A stretch of DNA of 64,000 nt from an uncultured Endomicrobiia bacterium. GTDB taxonomy: Bacteria; Elusimicrobiota; Endomicrobiia; DTEH01. The notes below the pieces were generated by a model. It was not told the DNA's origin. It saw only the letters and a program-made list of their open reading frames with translations, and ran no database searches. How positions within the stretch are numbered: position 1 is the first letter of the stretch; every line of letters begins with the position of its first letter. The stretch lies in assembly GCA_937928765.1 (NCBI GenBank), contig CALFVX010000003.1, positions 62,001 to 126,000 of the forward strand, given 5' to 3'. The position numbers were made by a program, and so were the translations under genes. Shown piece by piece: positions 19,280 to 29,032 of the stretch.

Positions 19280-19789
19280 ATGTTAAGTTATACATCTAAT
19301 AAATATATTAATAGTGATATTGCGAGGTTGGTTTATTATATTGCTTTTAGTTATAATAAAAATTTTTTAGATTTTGATGATTTAATTCAGGAAGGATTTT
19401 TAGGGTTGTATAAGGCATACAATAGTTATAACCCTTCAAAAAATGTTTCATTTAAAACATATGCATATTATTGGATAAAAAAACAAATTTCAGAATATGT
19501 TAAAAAAAATAGAAAAATAAAAATATTTGAAGAATTTGAGTTAGATAATTTATATTATGAAGAAAAGTTTGATTTTGATAAAAAAAATATTGATTTTAAA
19601 ACTGATGAGTTAGATTTTTTGGAACAAAAAGTTTTAGATTTATTTTATAACCATAAAAAAACATTTAATGAAATTTCAGAAATTTTAAATCTTAAAAGAG
19701 AAAAAATAAGACAAATCTACAGTAAAGCGTTAAGAAAAATAAAAATTAACAAAAAATTAACACAAAGTTTATTAAAAGTTAATCTTTGA
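19280..19789 (+). CDS. Compact sigma-70 family factor (sigma2 + sigma4 only)
   Basis: DFDDLIQEGFLGLYKAYNSYNPSKNVSFKTYAYYWIKKQISEY and HKKTFNEISEILNLKREKIRQIYSKALRKIK. Confidence 0.8.
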   Translation: MLSYTSNKYINSDIARLVYYIAFSYNKNFLDFDDLIQEGFLGLYKAYNSYNPSKNVSFKTYAYYWIKKQISEYVKKNRKIKIFEEFELDNLYYEEKFDFDKKNIDFKTDELDFLEQKVLDLFYNHKKTFNEISEILNLKREKIRQIYSKALRKIKINKKLTQSLLKVNL

Positions 19790-19847
19790 AATGTAGAATA
19801 AAAAAATGATATGGTGAGAAAGTGAAAAAGATTGTTGATAAAAACAT

Positions 19848-19921
19848 CCACTTTAGAAATAGGTGGCAGGTAGGTGTGTATATAAACACCTTCCTTAATT
19901 CCTACTTGATAGTAGGAAATT
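19848..19921 (+). ncRNA. Candidate structured RNA: three consecutive hairpins
   Basis: CCACTT-tagaaat-AGGTGG (19848-19866); GGtAGGTGT..ACACCTtCC (19869-19894); AATTCCTACT-TGAT-AGTAGGAAATT (19897-19921). Confidence 0.4.
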
Positions 19922-19998
19922 AAAACAAGAAGTTTTTTAATAGCAGAGAAATTAAAATAAGAAAGTTAACAAAAATTATTAAAAAGGAGGACAAAAAA

Positions 19999-21270
19999 AT
20001 GAAATACAAAAATGTAAAAACAATAATATATATGATGATATGTTTAATATGTTCAGGCAGAATAATTGCTCAAAATGTTGCAGATCCGTTGTTAAACAAA
20101 CTTATTGAAAAAGGAGTAATTGAATCATATGAAGCACAAGAAGTAAGAAATGAAATAAGTAATGTGATTAAAAAACAACTTGATGAAGAAAAAAAGAAAG
20201 AAGAGGAACAAAAAAATAAAGATAAGTATAAACTAAAAACTGGTGGATATTTTCAATTAATGTATACTTTAGATGAAACAACTTCACCAGTATCTTCTCA
20301 ACCAGGCCATTATAGAGATCCTATATATATAAGAAGAGCAAGGGTAAGTTTTAAACAACAAATAGCTGATTGGATAAGTTTTACTTTAACACCAGAATTT
20401 GCAAAATGTGCTGATCCGTTAGAGGTAAGTAATACAACTGTGGTGTCATCTACAAGTCCTTATAGAACAACACAAGTAGTATCAAGAATTTCAAGAGTGC
20501 CAACTGTTGAACTGAAGGGTGCGTATGTGGAATTTAATTTTAATTATTTTTTAAACTTTAGGTTAGGACAGTTTAACCAACCGTTTGGGTTTGAAAATGT
20601 TTATTCTTCATCAAAAAAAATATTTCCAAATGATGCTGTACAATATATGAATAAAAATGTTTTACATTCAGATTATGACTTTGGTTTACTCTATTTTTTA
20701 AAGTATAAAAAATTAGCTTCGTTAGAGTTGGCAGCTTTAAATGGTACAACTTATCAAAGAGAAACCAACAATAAGAAAGATTTGTTAGCTAAAGTAGTTC
20801 TTAGTGGAGATTTATTTTTGTCAGTTCTTAAAGGAGTTGAAGTTTCTTATTCCTACTATGACAGATACTACGGAGAAATTATAACTTCAACAGTTACACC
20901 TAAAAATGGGCAACATTATAATGCATACATTAAGTTAGAAAAAACACTTTTAATTCCTGTATTTTTAACTTTTGAATATGTGTGGGGAAAAAATGAAACT
21001 CTTGTTAAAGATGTAGAAAATCTTATTACTACTTTAGAAATAAAACCTTTTGAAAAAACAATATTAAAAGGTTTATCTCCGTCATTAAGGTATGAAAGTT
21101 GGGATCCAAACAAAAATACATCAAACGACGAACTTGAAGTTTATACTATTGGTTTAAATTACTATCCACATAAAAATGTAAGATTACTCTTAGACTACAG
21201 AATGCCAAAAGAAAAACCTTCAGATTTAGCCAACAACAGATTGAATTTTATGGTCCAAGTATCGTATTAA
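19999..21270 (+). CDS. Phosphate-selective porin O/P-type outer membrane porin
   Basis: Signal peptide, coiled segment, YFQLMYTLDE..., IRRARVSFKQQIADWISFTLTPEFAK, FRLGQFNQPFGFENV. Confidence 0.8.
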   Translation: MKYKNVKTIIYMMICLICSGRIIAQNVADPLLNKLIEKGVIESYEAQEVRNEISNVIKKQLDEEKKKEEEQKNKDKYKLKTGGYFQLMYTLDETTSPVSSQPGHYRDPIYIRRARVSFKQQIADWISFTLTPEFAKCADPLEVSNTTVVSSTSPYRTTQVVSRISRVPTVELKGAYVEFNFNYFLNFRLGQFNQPFGFENVYSSSKKIFPNDAVQYMNKNVLHSDYDFGLLYFLKYKKLASLELAALNGTTYQRETNNKKDLLAKVVLSGDLFLSVLKGVEVSYSYYDRYYGEIITSTVTPKNGQHYNAYIKLEKTLLIPVFLTFEYVWGKNETLVKDVENLITTLEIKPFEKTILKGLSPSLRYESWDPNKNTSNDELEVYTIGLNYYPHKNVRLLLDYRMPKEKPSDLANNRLNFMVQVSY

Positions 21271-21306
21271 AGGAATAAACTAAGTTTAAAAAGGAGGAGC
21301 AAAACT

Positions 21307-22335
21307 ATGAAAAAAATAAAAAAATATATAGTAGCAACAATACTAAGTAGTATATTTACTCAACAAATTTTTTCACAGAAAGTTGTGTTGATAAACGGTG
21401 CTGGTGCTACTTTTCCTTATCCTTTGTATTCAAAATGGTTTTACGAATATGCAAAGATAGATAAAACAGTAAACTTTAATTATCAATCAATAGGTTCAGG
21501 TGGTGGTATAAGACAAATTATTGCAAAAACAGTAGACTTTGGTGCAACTGATGGTATAATGACACAAGAACAAGAAAAACTTGCAGGTGAAGAAATATTA
21601 CACATCCCAATGACAGCAGGTGCTGTAGTTTTAGCATACAACATTCCAAATTTTAATCAACAACTTAATCTTACAGCTGAGATAATTTCAGGTATATACT
21701 TAGGAAAGATTACTAAATGGAACGATGTAAAAATTAAAAAAGAAAATCCGGATATTGACCTACCAGATAAAAAAATAGTAGTAGCACGAAGGTCAGATGG
21801 TTCAGGAACGACTTATATATTTACTGATTATTTATGCGAAATTTCAAAAGAATGGAAAACAAAAGTAGGTAAGGGAACATCTGTAAACTGGCCAGTAGGT
21901 TTAGGTGGTAAAGGTAACGAAGGTGTTGCTGGGATTATAAAAAATACTCCATATTCTATTGGATATGTTGAAATATCTTATGCTATACAAAATAAGTTGT
22001 TTTATGCAAAAGTTAAAAATAAAAGTGGAAAATATATAAATCCTTCAGTTGAGTCAATAACTGCTGCTATAGAAAGCAAGGCAAAAAATATGCCTAAAGA
22101 TTTCAAGGTTTCTTTAGTAGACCCTGAGGGAGAAAATGCTTATCCTATAAGTGGATTTACTTGGATTTTAGTTTATAAAAAACAAAAAGATAAAGTAGTA
22201 GCAGAAAAATTGATACAATTTTTAAAATGGGCTGTTACAGATGGACAAAAATACTGTGCTGATTTAATTTATGCTCCGTTATCTGAAAATTTAAGAAAAA
22301 TGGTTTTAGATGCTATAAATCAAATAGAATATTAA
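21307..22335 (+). CDS. pstS: Phosphate ABC transporter substrate-binding protein
   Basis: LINGAGATFPYPLYSKWF, YQSIGSGGGIRQI, RSDGSGTTYIFTDYL. Confidence 0.95.
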   Translation: MKKIKKYIVATILSSIFTQQIFSQKVVLINGAGATFPYPLYSKWFYEYAKIDKTVNFNYQSIGSGGGIRQIIAKTVDFGATDGIMTQEQEKLAGEEILHIPMTAGAVVLAYNIPNFNQQLNLTAEIISGIYLGKITKWNDVKIKKENPDIDLPDKKIVVARRSDGSGTTYIFTDYLCEISKEWKTKVGKGTSVNWPVGLGGKGNEGVAGIIKNTPYSIGYVEISYAIQNKLFYAKVKNKSGKYINPSVESITAAIESKAKNMPKDFKVSLVDPEGENAYPISGFTWILVYKKQKDKVVAEKLIQFLKWAVTDGQKYCADLIYAPLSENLRKMVLDAINQIEY

Positions 22336-22418
22336 AAATTTTAATTGTTCTATTGAATAAGAAAAAGAAATTCAATAATATATTTCTAAATCAATACTGA
22401 TAGTTTTTTAGAAAAAAG

Positions 22419-23336
22419 ATGGGAAATAAAAATTTTGCTGATAAATTGTTCTTTAGTGTCACAAAAGTTGCTGCTTTTATAAGTTTTGCACTAATAGTTC
22501 TTCTTTTCATAATGTTGATAAAAGAATCTGGTTTGTCATTTAGTAAATTTGGACTAAGATTTTTTATAACAAAGGTGTGGGATCCTGTAGTTGAACAATA
22601 CGGTGCACTATCTTTCATATATGGTAGTGTAATATCTTCACTTTTAGCATTGCTTATTTCTGTTCCTATTTCTTTAGGTATAGCATTATTTTTGTCAGAG
22701 TTTGCAAGTAAAAAGTTAAAAGAGTTTTTAAGTATTATAATGTCACTTCTTGCAGGTATACCAAGTGTAATTTATGGTTTATGGGGGATATTTGTTTTAG
22801 CACCAATTCTAAGAAATTACATTGAACCTTTTCTTCAAAAAATTTTTGGGTTTTTGATTTTTTTCCAAGGAGAACCATATGGACTTGATATGCTTGCTGC
22901 AGGGATAATACTAAGTATAATGATAACACCTACAATATCCTCTATCTCTAAAGATGTTTTTGAATCTGTACCGAGAAATTTAAGAGAAGCAGGATTGGCT
23001 CTAGGTGCAACAAAATGGGAGATGATAAAAATAGCAGTTTTAAAAACTGCAAAACAAGGTGTTATAGGTGCTATAATTTTAGGTTTAGGTAGAGCAATAG
23101 GTGAAACAATGGCTGTTACTATGGTCATAGGCAATGTACATGAAATATCACTTTCACTTTTTCATCCTTCAGCAACATTGGCTTCTGTTATAGCAAACGA
23201 GTTTGCTGAAGCTACAACTGATTTATATGTTTCAGCTTTGTTTAAAATAGGGTTAACACTTTTCTTTGTTACTGTAATTTTGAATATTTTTGCAAAATTT
23301 TTAATTTATTCTACAACTAAGAAATATAAAGTATGA
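22419..23336 (+). CDS. pstC: Phosphate ABC transporter permease
   Basis: LAGIPSVIYGLWGIFVLAP, EAGLALGATKWEMIK, GLGRAIGETMAVTMVIGN. Confidence 0.95.
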   Translation: MGNKNFADKLFFSVTKVAAFISFALIVLLFIMLIKESGLSFSKFGLRFFITKVWDPVVEQYGALSFIYGSVISSLLALLISVPISLGIALFLSEFASKKLKEFLSIIMSLLAGIPSVIYGLWGIFVLAPILRNYIEPFLQKIFGFLIFFQGEPYGLDMLAAGIILSIMITPTISSISKDVFESVPRNLREAGLALGATKWEMIKIAVLKTAKQGVIGAIILGLGRAIGETMAVTMVIGNVHEISLSLFHPSATLASVIANEFAEATTDLYVSALFKIGLTLFFVTVILNIFAKFLIYSTTKKYKV

Positions 23337-24166
23337 AAAGAAAAATAATAGATAAGATTATGCAGTTTCTAATTTATACTTCAGGAGTGTTAGTTTGTTT
23401 TGTTTTGTTGATTATTTTGGGCTATATAGTTTTGAAAGGTATATCGTCATTAAGTTTAGATTTTTTTATTAGATTACCTAAACCTGTTGGTGAGGTTGGT
23501 GGTGGTATGGTTAATGCTATAGTAGGAAGTTTTATTTTAGTTTTGTTATCAACTTTATGGTCAGTACCGATAGGAGTACTTAGCGGTGTTTATCTTGCTG
23601 AAAGTTCAAGTTCTGCAAAACCTTCTAATTTTTCTTCTGTATTAAGATTTTTGTTAGATGTTCTTTCAGGAGTACCGTCAATAGTTATTGGTATTTTTGC
23701 TTATAGTTTAATAGTTTTACCGATGAAAAAATTTTCAGCAATAGCAGGTTCTTTTGCTTTGGGTATAATAATGCTTCCTACAATAACAAGAACAGCTGAA
23801 GAAATGATAAAGATGGTTCCAAGAAGTATAAAAGAGGCTTCTTTAGCGTTAGGGATAAATTATTGGAAAACAGTATTTTTTGTTATACTTAACACAGCAA
23901 AACCAGGTATTTTAACAGGAATACTTATAGCAGTAGCACGTATTTTTGGTGAGACAGCGCCACTGCTTTTTACTGCTTTTGGGAATAGGTTTTGGCATAG
24001 AAGTTTGTTTGAACCGATTGCAGCACTGCCACTACAAATTTTTGCTTATGCAATATCTCCATATGATGACTGGCATAAACAAGCCTGGGCTGGAGCTTTG
24101 ATTTTGATTTTGATTGTTTATATTATTATTTTTATGAGTAGAAAAATTTTGTTGAAATATAGATAG
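23333..24166 (+). CDS. pstA: Phosphate ABC transporter permease
   Basis: LDVLSGVPSIVIGIFAYSL, EASLALGINYWKTVF, ARIFGETAPLLFTAFG. Confidence 0.95.
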   Translation: MKRKIIDKIMQFLIYTSGVLVCFVLLIILGYIVLKGISSLSLDFFIRLPKPVGEVGGGMVNAIVGSFILVLLSTLWSVPIGVLSGVYLAESSSSAKPSNFSSVLRFLLDVLSGVPSIVIGIFAYSLIVLPMKKFSAIAGSFALGIIMLPTITRTAEEMIKMVPRSIKEASLALGINYWKTVFFVILNTAKPGILTGILIAVARIFGETAPLLFTAFGNRFWHRSLFEPIAALPLQIFAYAISPYDDWHKQAWAGALILILIVYIIIFMSRKILLKYR

Positions 24167-24192
24167 AAATTTTTAATAAATAGGATATTCTT

Positions 24193-24954
24193 ATGCTTGA
24201 AACAAAACTTGAGATAAAAAATCTTTCTGCTTGGTATAGCGAACATCAAGTGCTTAAAAATGTTTCAATACCGATATATAAAAATAAGGTTGCTGCAATA
24301 ATAGGGCCATCAGGATGTGGTAAGTCTACATTGATAAGATGTATAAATCGTCTTCATGAGATTGTGCCGAATGCAAAAGTAGAAGGACAGGTTTTACTTG
24401 ATGGTAAAAATATTTATGATATAGATGTTGACCCTATGGAAGTAAGAAAAAAAGTAGGTATGGTATTTCAACAACCAAATCCGTTTCCTACAATGACAAT
24501 ATTTGATAATGTAGCAGTAGGACTTAAACTTAACGGTGTAAAAGATAAAAAACTAATTCAGTCAACTGTAATAAATGCTTTAAAAGAGGCAGGATTGTAT
24601 GAAGAAGTTAAAGATAAACTTCATCATTATGGCACACATCTCTCAGGTGGACAACAACAAAGATTGTGTATAGCAAGAACATTAGCATTAAGGCCAGAAG
24701 TTATACTTTTTGACGAACCTTGTTCAGCATTAGATCCTATATCTACTGCAAAAATAGAAGATTTGATATTAGAGTTAAAGAAAAATCATACTATAATTAT
24801 TGTAACACATAATTTACAACAAGCAGCACGTGTTTCTGAATACACAGCATTTTTGTATTTAGGTGAACTGATAGAGTTTGGTCTTACTGAATCAATATTT
24901 ACTGCACCTAAGATGAAAAAAACAGAAGAGTATATTATGGGAAGGTTTGGATAA
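24193..24954 (+). CDS. pstB: Phosphate ABC transporter ATP-binding protein
   Basis: [62 protein letters not shown]. Confidence 0.97.
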   Translation: MLETKLEIKNLSAWYSEHQVLKNVSIPIYKNKVAAIIGPSGCGKSTLIRCINRLHEIVPNAKVEGQVLLDGKNIYDIDVDPMEVRKKVGMVFQQPNPFPTMTIFDNVAVGLKLNGVKDKKLIQSTVINALKEAGLYEEVKDKLHHYGTHLSGGQQQRLCIARTLALRPEVILFDEPCSALDPISTAKIEDLILELKKNHTIIIVTHNLQQAARVSEYTAFLYLGELIEFGLTESIFTAPKMKKTEEYIMGRFG

Positions 24955-25369
24955 TTTTATGAAAAGAAAAGTTTTATTTATATGTACACATAACTCAAAT
25001 AGATCACAAATAGCAGAAGCATTGCTTAACTATATGTATCCAGAGAAATACGAAGCTTACAGTGCGGGAACACAACCATCAAAGGTTAATGAATACGCAA
25101 TTAAAGTTTTAAAAGAAATTGGTATTGATATAAGTAAAAACCGGTCTAAAAGTATAGATGAGTTTGAAGGAATTTTTTTTGATTATGTTGTAACAGTTTG
25201 TGATTCAACAAAAGAAGCCTGCCCATTTTTCCCTAATGCGAAACATTTAATTCATAAAAGTTTCTATGATCCTTCAAATTATATTGCTACAGAAGAAGAA
25301 AAATTAGAAAAATTTAGAATTCTAAGAGAAGAGATAAGAAATTTTTTAATAGAAACTTTTGGTTATTAA
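24947..25369 (+). CDS. arsC: Arsenate reductase, low-MW phosphatase (thioredoxin-coupled) family
   Basis: [21 protein letters not shown]-loop; [52 protein letters not shown]. Confidence 0.85.
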   Translation: MDNFMKRKVLFICTHNSNRSQIAEALLNYMYPEKYEAYSAGTQPSKVNEYAIKVLKEIGIDISKNRSKSIDEFEGIFFDYVVTVCDSTKEACPFFPNAKHLIHKSFYDPSNYIATEEEKLEKFRILREEIRNFLIETFGY

Positions 25370-25384
25370 AATTTTAATAACTTA

Positions 25385-26065
25385 TTGGGGGTTTTTATGT
25401 TTGAAGAGAAGATTTCAATTTTAAAAAATGAGATAATTGAATTTTCAAATCTTGTGATTGATATGTTTATTAATTCTGTAAACTTTATTTTTTCTAAAAA
25501 TGAAAATGGTTTATTAGAAATTATAAAGGAACAGGAAAAAAAATCAAATGATTATGAAGTTGATTTGGAAGAAAAATGTGTACATATAATTGCTCAATAT
25601 CAGCCTAAAGCGTTTGATTTAAGGTTTATTTTGTGTATATTAAAAATGAACAACGATTTTGAGCGTATAGCAGACCATATATTAAACATTGCACAAAGTG
25701 GACTTTATCTTTTAAAAAGTAACCTTCAGTTGCTTATGGAATACAAGACAGATATTCAACAGATTTTTAATCTCACAAATGATATGCTTACAGAAAGTAT
25801 AAAATCTTTTATACAACAAGAACCACAAAAAGCACAACAGTTGTGTCAAAAAGATCAAGATGTGGACAATCTCAAAGCACAAATTTATAAAAAAATTGTT
25901 GAAAATATCTCTCCATTGACTAAAAATTTATCAGACTATTTTCATCTTGAACGTATAATAAACAACATAGAACGTATAGCAGACCTTACTACCAATATCT
26001 GCGAAGATATAATTTTCTTATACGAAGCAAAGATTATAAAACATCATAAAGAAGAATATCTGTAA
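25385..26065 (+). CDS. phoU: Phosphate transport accessory protein PhoU
   Basis: Two PhoU repeats; IIAQYQPKAFDLRFILCILKMNNDFERIADHILNIA, LERIINNIERIADLTTNICEDIIFL. Confidence 0.9.
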   Translation: MGVFMFEEKISILKNEIIEFSNLVIDMFINSVNFIFSKNENGLLEIIKEQEKKSNDYEVDLEEKCVHIIAQYQPKAFDLRFILCILKMNNDFERIADHILNIAQSGLYLLKSNLQLLMEYKTDIQQIFNLTNDMLTESIKSFIQQEPQKAQQLCQKDQDVDNLKAQIYKKIVENISPLTKNLSDYFHLERIINNIERIADLTTNICEDIIFLYEAKIIKHHKEEYL

Positions 26066-26084
26066 CTTCTAACAACTAAAATAT

Positions 26085-28547
26085 TCATTCTTCTTCAGGT
26101 ACAATGTTGGCAACAGCAGCAACTTTATCTCCTTCATCAAGTTTTACCAACCTTACACCTTGAGTATTGCGAGACAAAACAGATATTTCGTCAACTTTTA
26201 ACCTTATACTCATACCTTGTTCTGTCATAATCATAACTTCATACCCAAGGTTTGCAACTTTTACTCCAACAACTTTACCATTTCTTTGTGTAGTTTTTAT
26301 ATTTATTACACCTTTTCCACCACGAGTTTGTAATCTGTAATCTTCAACTTTAGTTCTTTTACCAAAACCGTTTTCACATACTGTTAACAATATATCATCT
26401 TTTTTTACAACTTCTAAACTTACAACTTCGTCATCTTTTGATTTAAACCTTATACCTACAACACCTTTACCTGTCCTACCTATAGGACGAACTTTGTCTT
26501 CTTTAAACCTTATTGCAAAACCATTTTTTGTAGAAATTATAATTTCAGATTTACCATCAGTATGTTTTACACCTATTAACGAATCGTTTTCTTCAAGATT
26601 TATTGCAATGATACCGCCTTTTCTCGGATTCGAATATTCTTCAAGATTAGTTTTTTTTATAATACCATTTTTTGTACACATTAGAAGATAAGATTTATCA
26701 TCAAACTTTTCTACTGCAACACAAGCAGTGATTTTTTCATCCATAGAAGAAAGTTGTATCAAATTTACTGCTGCTTTACCTTTTGAAATTCTTGATCCTT
26801 CAGGAACTTCGTATACACGTGACCAATAAACTCGTCCTTTGTTTGTAAACCATAAAAGATATGAATGTGTGTTTGTAATTATTAGTTGTTCTACAAAATC
26901 TTCCTCTTTTACAGTTGTTCCTGTAATACCTTTTCCACCACGATGTTGTGATTTGTAAGTTGAAAGAGGCATCCTTTTTACATAACCTTGGTGTGAAATA
27001 CACACGACCACATCTTCTTCTTTTATCAAATCTTCAATAGTTAATTCTTCAGCTTTTGCGACAATTTTTGTTTTTCTTTCATCACCGTATTGTTGTTTGA
27101 GTTTTATAACTTCATCTTTTATAATATTATCAATTTTTTTAGGATCTCTTAGGATAGATTTTAAAATTTCAATTGTTTTTATAAGATCAAGATATTCTTG
27201 TTCAAGTTTTGATCGCTCCAAAGAAGTAAGTTGTTGAAGTTTCATCTCAAGTATAGCACGGGCTTGTATTTTTGTAAACTTAAATTCTTCAATTAAATTT
27301 TTTTCTGCAGTATCAACATCCTTTGATTCGCGAATAATTTTTATTACTTTATTTAAATTCTCAATAGCAATTCTTAATCCTTCAACAATATGTGCTCTGT
27401 GTTCTGCTTTGCGTAAATCAAAAGAAGTCCTTTTGTATACAATATCTCTTCTGTGGTCAATATAACATTGTATCATTTCACGAATATTTAGTACTTGTGG
27501 TTTACCATTTACTAAAACTAACATTATTACACCAAAAGAGACTTCAAGTTGAGTATGTTTAAATAGCTGATTAAGTGCAATGTTTGGATTACCATCTCTT
27601 TTTATTTCTATAACAATTCTTATTCCATCTCGGTCTGATTCATCTCTTAGGTCAGAAATATCTTGAATTTTTTTATCATTTGCTAAATTTGCAATTGTTT
27701 CAATAAGTTCTGATTTGTTTACTTGGTATGGTATTTCTTTTATTATTATTGCGTGTCTATTTCCTTTTAATTCTTCAATTTCTGCTTTTGCTCTTAACTT
27801 TATAGAACCGCGACCTGTAGTAAAGTATTCTTTTATTCCTTCTTTTCCTTGAATAATACCACCGGTAGGAAAATCCGGTCCTTTGATATATTGCATAATT
27901 TCTTCTGCTTTAATTTCAGGATTTTCAATTGCTGCAACAATTGCATCACATATCTCTGAGAGATTATGTGTAGGGATATTTGTTGCCATACCAACTGCAA
28001 TACCGCTTGAACCATTAACTAATATGTTAGGAAATTTTGCAGGCAAAACAACAGGCTCTTCTAGCGAGCCATCATAGTTAGGACGAAAACTTACAGTTTC
28101 TTTTTCGATATCTTCAAGCATCTCTTCTGCAATTTTATTAAGTCGTGCTTCAGTATACCGCATAGCAGCAGGAGGATCTCCATCTATTGACCCAAAATTT
28201 CCTTGGCCATCAATAAGTGGGTATCTTAAAGAGAAATCTTGACCCATTCTTACAAGTGATTCGTATACAGCGGTGTCTCCATGTGGATGATATTTTCCTA
28301 AAACATCACCTACAACCCTTGCAGATTTTTTATAAGGTTGATTATGTCTAAGTCCCATTTCTTTCATTGTATAAAGTATTCTTCTGTGTACAGGTTTGAG
28401 TCCGTCACGGACATCAGGTAATGCTCGGCCTACAATTACGCTCATTGCATAGTCAGTATAAGAAGATTTCATTTCTTCACCAATATCACGAGGAATTATG
28501 TTTTGTTCAAAATTTAATTTCTGCTGTTGATCATTTTTTTGTGGCAT
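26085..28547 (-). CDS. gyrA: DNA gyrase subunit A
   Basis: [58 protein letters not shown]-type GyrA boxes. Confidence 0.98.
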   Translation of the reverse strand: MPQKNDQQQKLNFEQNIIPRDIGEEMKSSYTDYAMSVIVGRALPDVRDGLKPVHRRILYTMKEMGLRHNQPYKKSARVVGDVLGKYHPHGDTAVYESLVRMGQDFSLRYPLIDGQGNFGSIDGDPPAAMRYTEARLNKIAEEMLEDIEKETVSFRPNYDGSLEEPVVLPAKFPNILVNGSSGIAVGMATNIPTHNLSEICDAIVAAIENPEIKAEEIMQYIKGPDFPTGGIIQGKEGIKEYFTTGRGSIKLRAKAEIEELKGNRHAIIIKEIPYQVNKSELIETIANLANDKKIQDISDLRDESDRDGIRIVIEIKRDGNPNIALNQLFKHTQLEVSFGVIMLVLVNGKPQVLNIREMIQCYIDHRRDIVYKRTSFDLRKAEHRAHIVEGLRIAIENLNKVIKIIRESKDVDTAEKNLIEEFKFTKIQARAILEMKLQQLTSLERSKLEQEYLDLIKTIEILKSILRDPKKIDNIIKDEVIKLKQQYGDERKTKIVAKAEELTIEDLIKEEDVVVCISHQGYVKRMPLSTYKSQHRGGKGITGTTVKEEDFVEQLIITNTHSYLLWFTNKGRVYWSRVYEVPEGSRISKGKAAVNLIQLSSMDEKITACVAVEKFDDKSYLLMCTKNGIIKKTNLEEYSNPRKGGIIAINLEENDSLIGVKHTDGKSEIIISTKNGFAIRFKEDKVRPIGRTGKGVVGIRFKSKDDEVVSLEVVKKDDILLTVCENGFGKRTKVEDYRLQTRGGKGVINIKTTQRNGKVVGVKVANLGYEVMIMTEQGMSIRLKVDEISVLSRNTQGVRLVKLDEGDKVAAVANIVPEEE

Positions 28548-28736
28548 AACAAACTCCCTTGAATGAAATTTTTTTATTATATATAAAAAAAATTTATCAA
28601 AAACAAGAAAAAAGATGAAGAGTTTTTATTGTTTTTTAATTTAAATTTTTATAAAAATAAATTCTAAAAATTAAATAGATTAAGAAAAAAGTTAAATGTC
28701 AATTTTGAAAATTTTTTATATAATGGAGCAATTTTT

Positions 28737-28970
28737 ATGCCCATATATGAATATAGATGTAATAATTGTAATTTAGAATTTGAACTATTAATATTTTCTT
28801 ATGAAGAAGCGGTTTGTCCTAAATGTGGAGCTAAGAATTTAACTAAAAAAGTTTCTTTAGTAAGTTTTATGTCAGAAGGAAGTTTTTCAGAAGATAATAC
28901 TTCTAAATTTAGTTCTGGTTTTTCTTCTTGTACAAGTTGTTCTTCGAGAAATTGTTCAAGTTGTAAATAA
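28737..28970 (+). CDS. FmdB-type zinc ribbon protein
   Basis: MPIYEYRCNNCNLEFE...CPKCGAKNLTKKVS. Confidence 0.9.
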   Translation: MPIYEYRCNNCNLEFELLIFSYEEAVCPKCGAKNLTKKVSLVSFMSEGSFSEDNTSKFSSGFSSCTSCSSRNCSSCK

Positions 28971-29032
28971 GCAATTAGTTTTTGTTAAGGATTTTATTTA
29001 ATAAATTAGTAAAATGATAAAATTTAACAATT

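Noticed and set aside
19893-19925. CRISPR repeat-like hairpin CTTAATTCCTACTTGATAGTAGGAAATTAAAAC
   Set aside because: Only one copy, no spacer/repeat periodicity and no cas genes in the window, so not called a CRISPR array.
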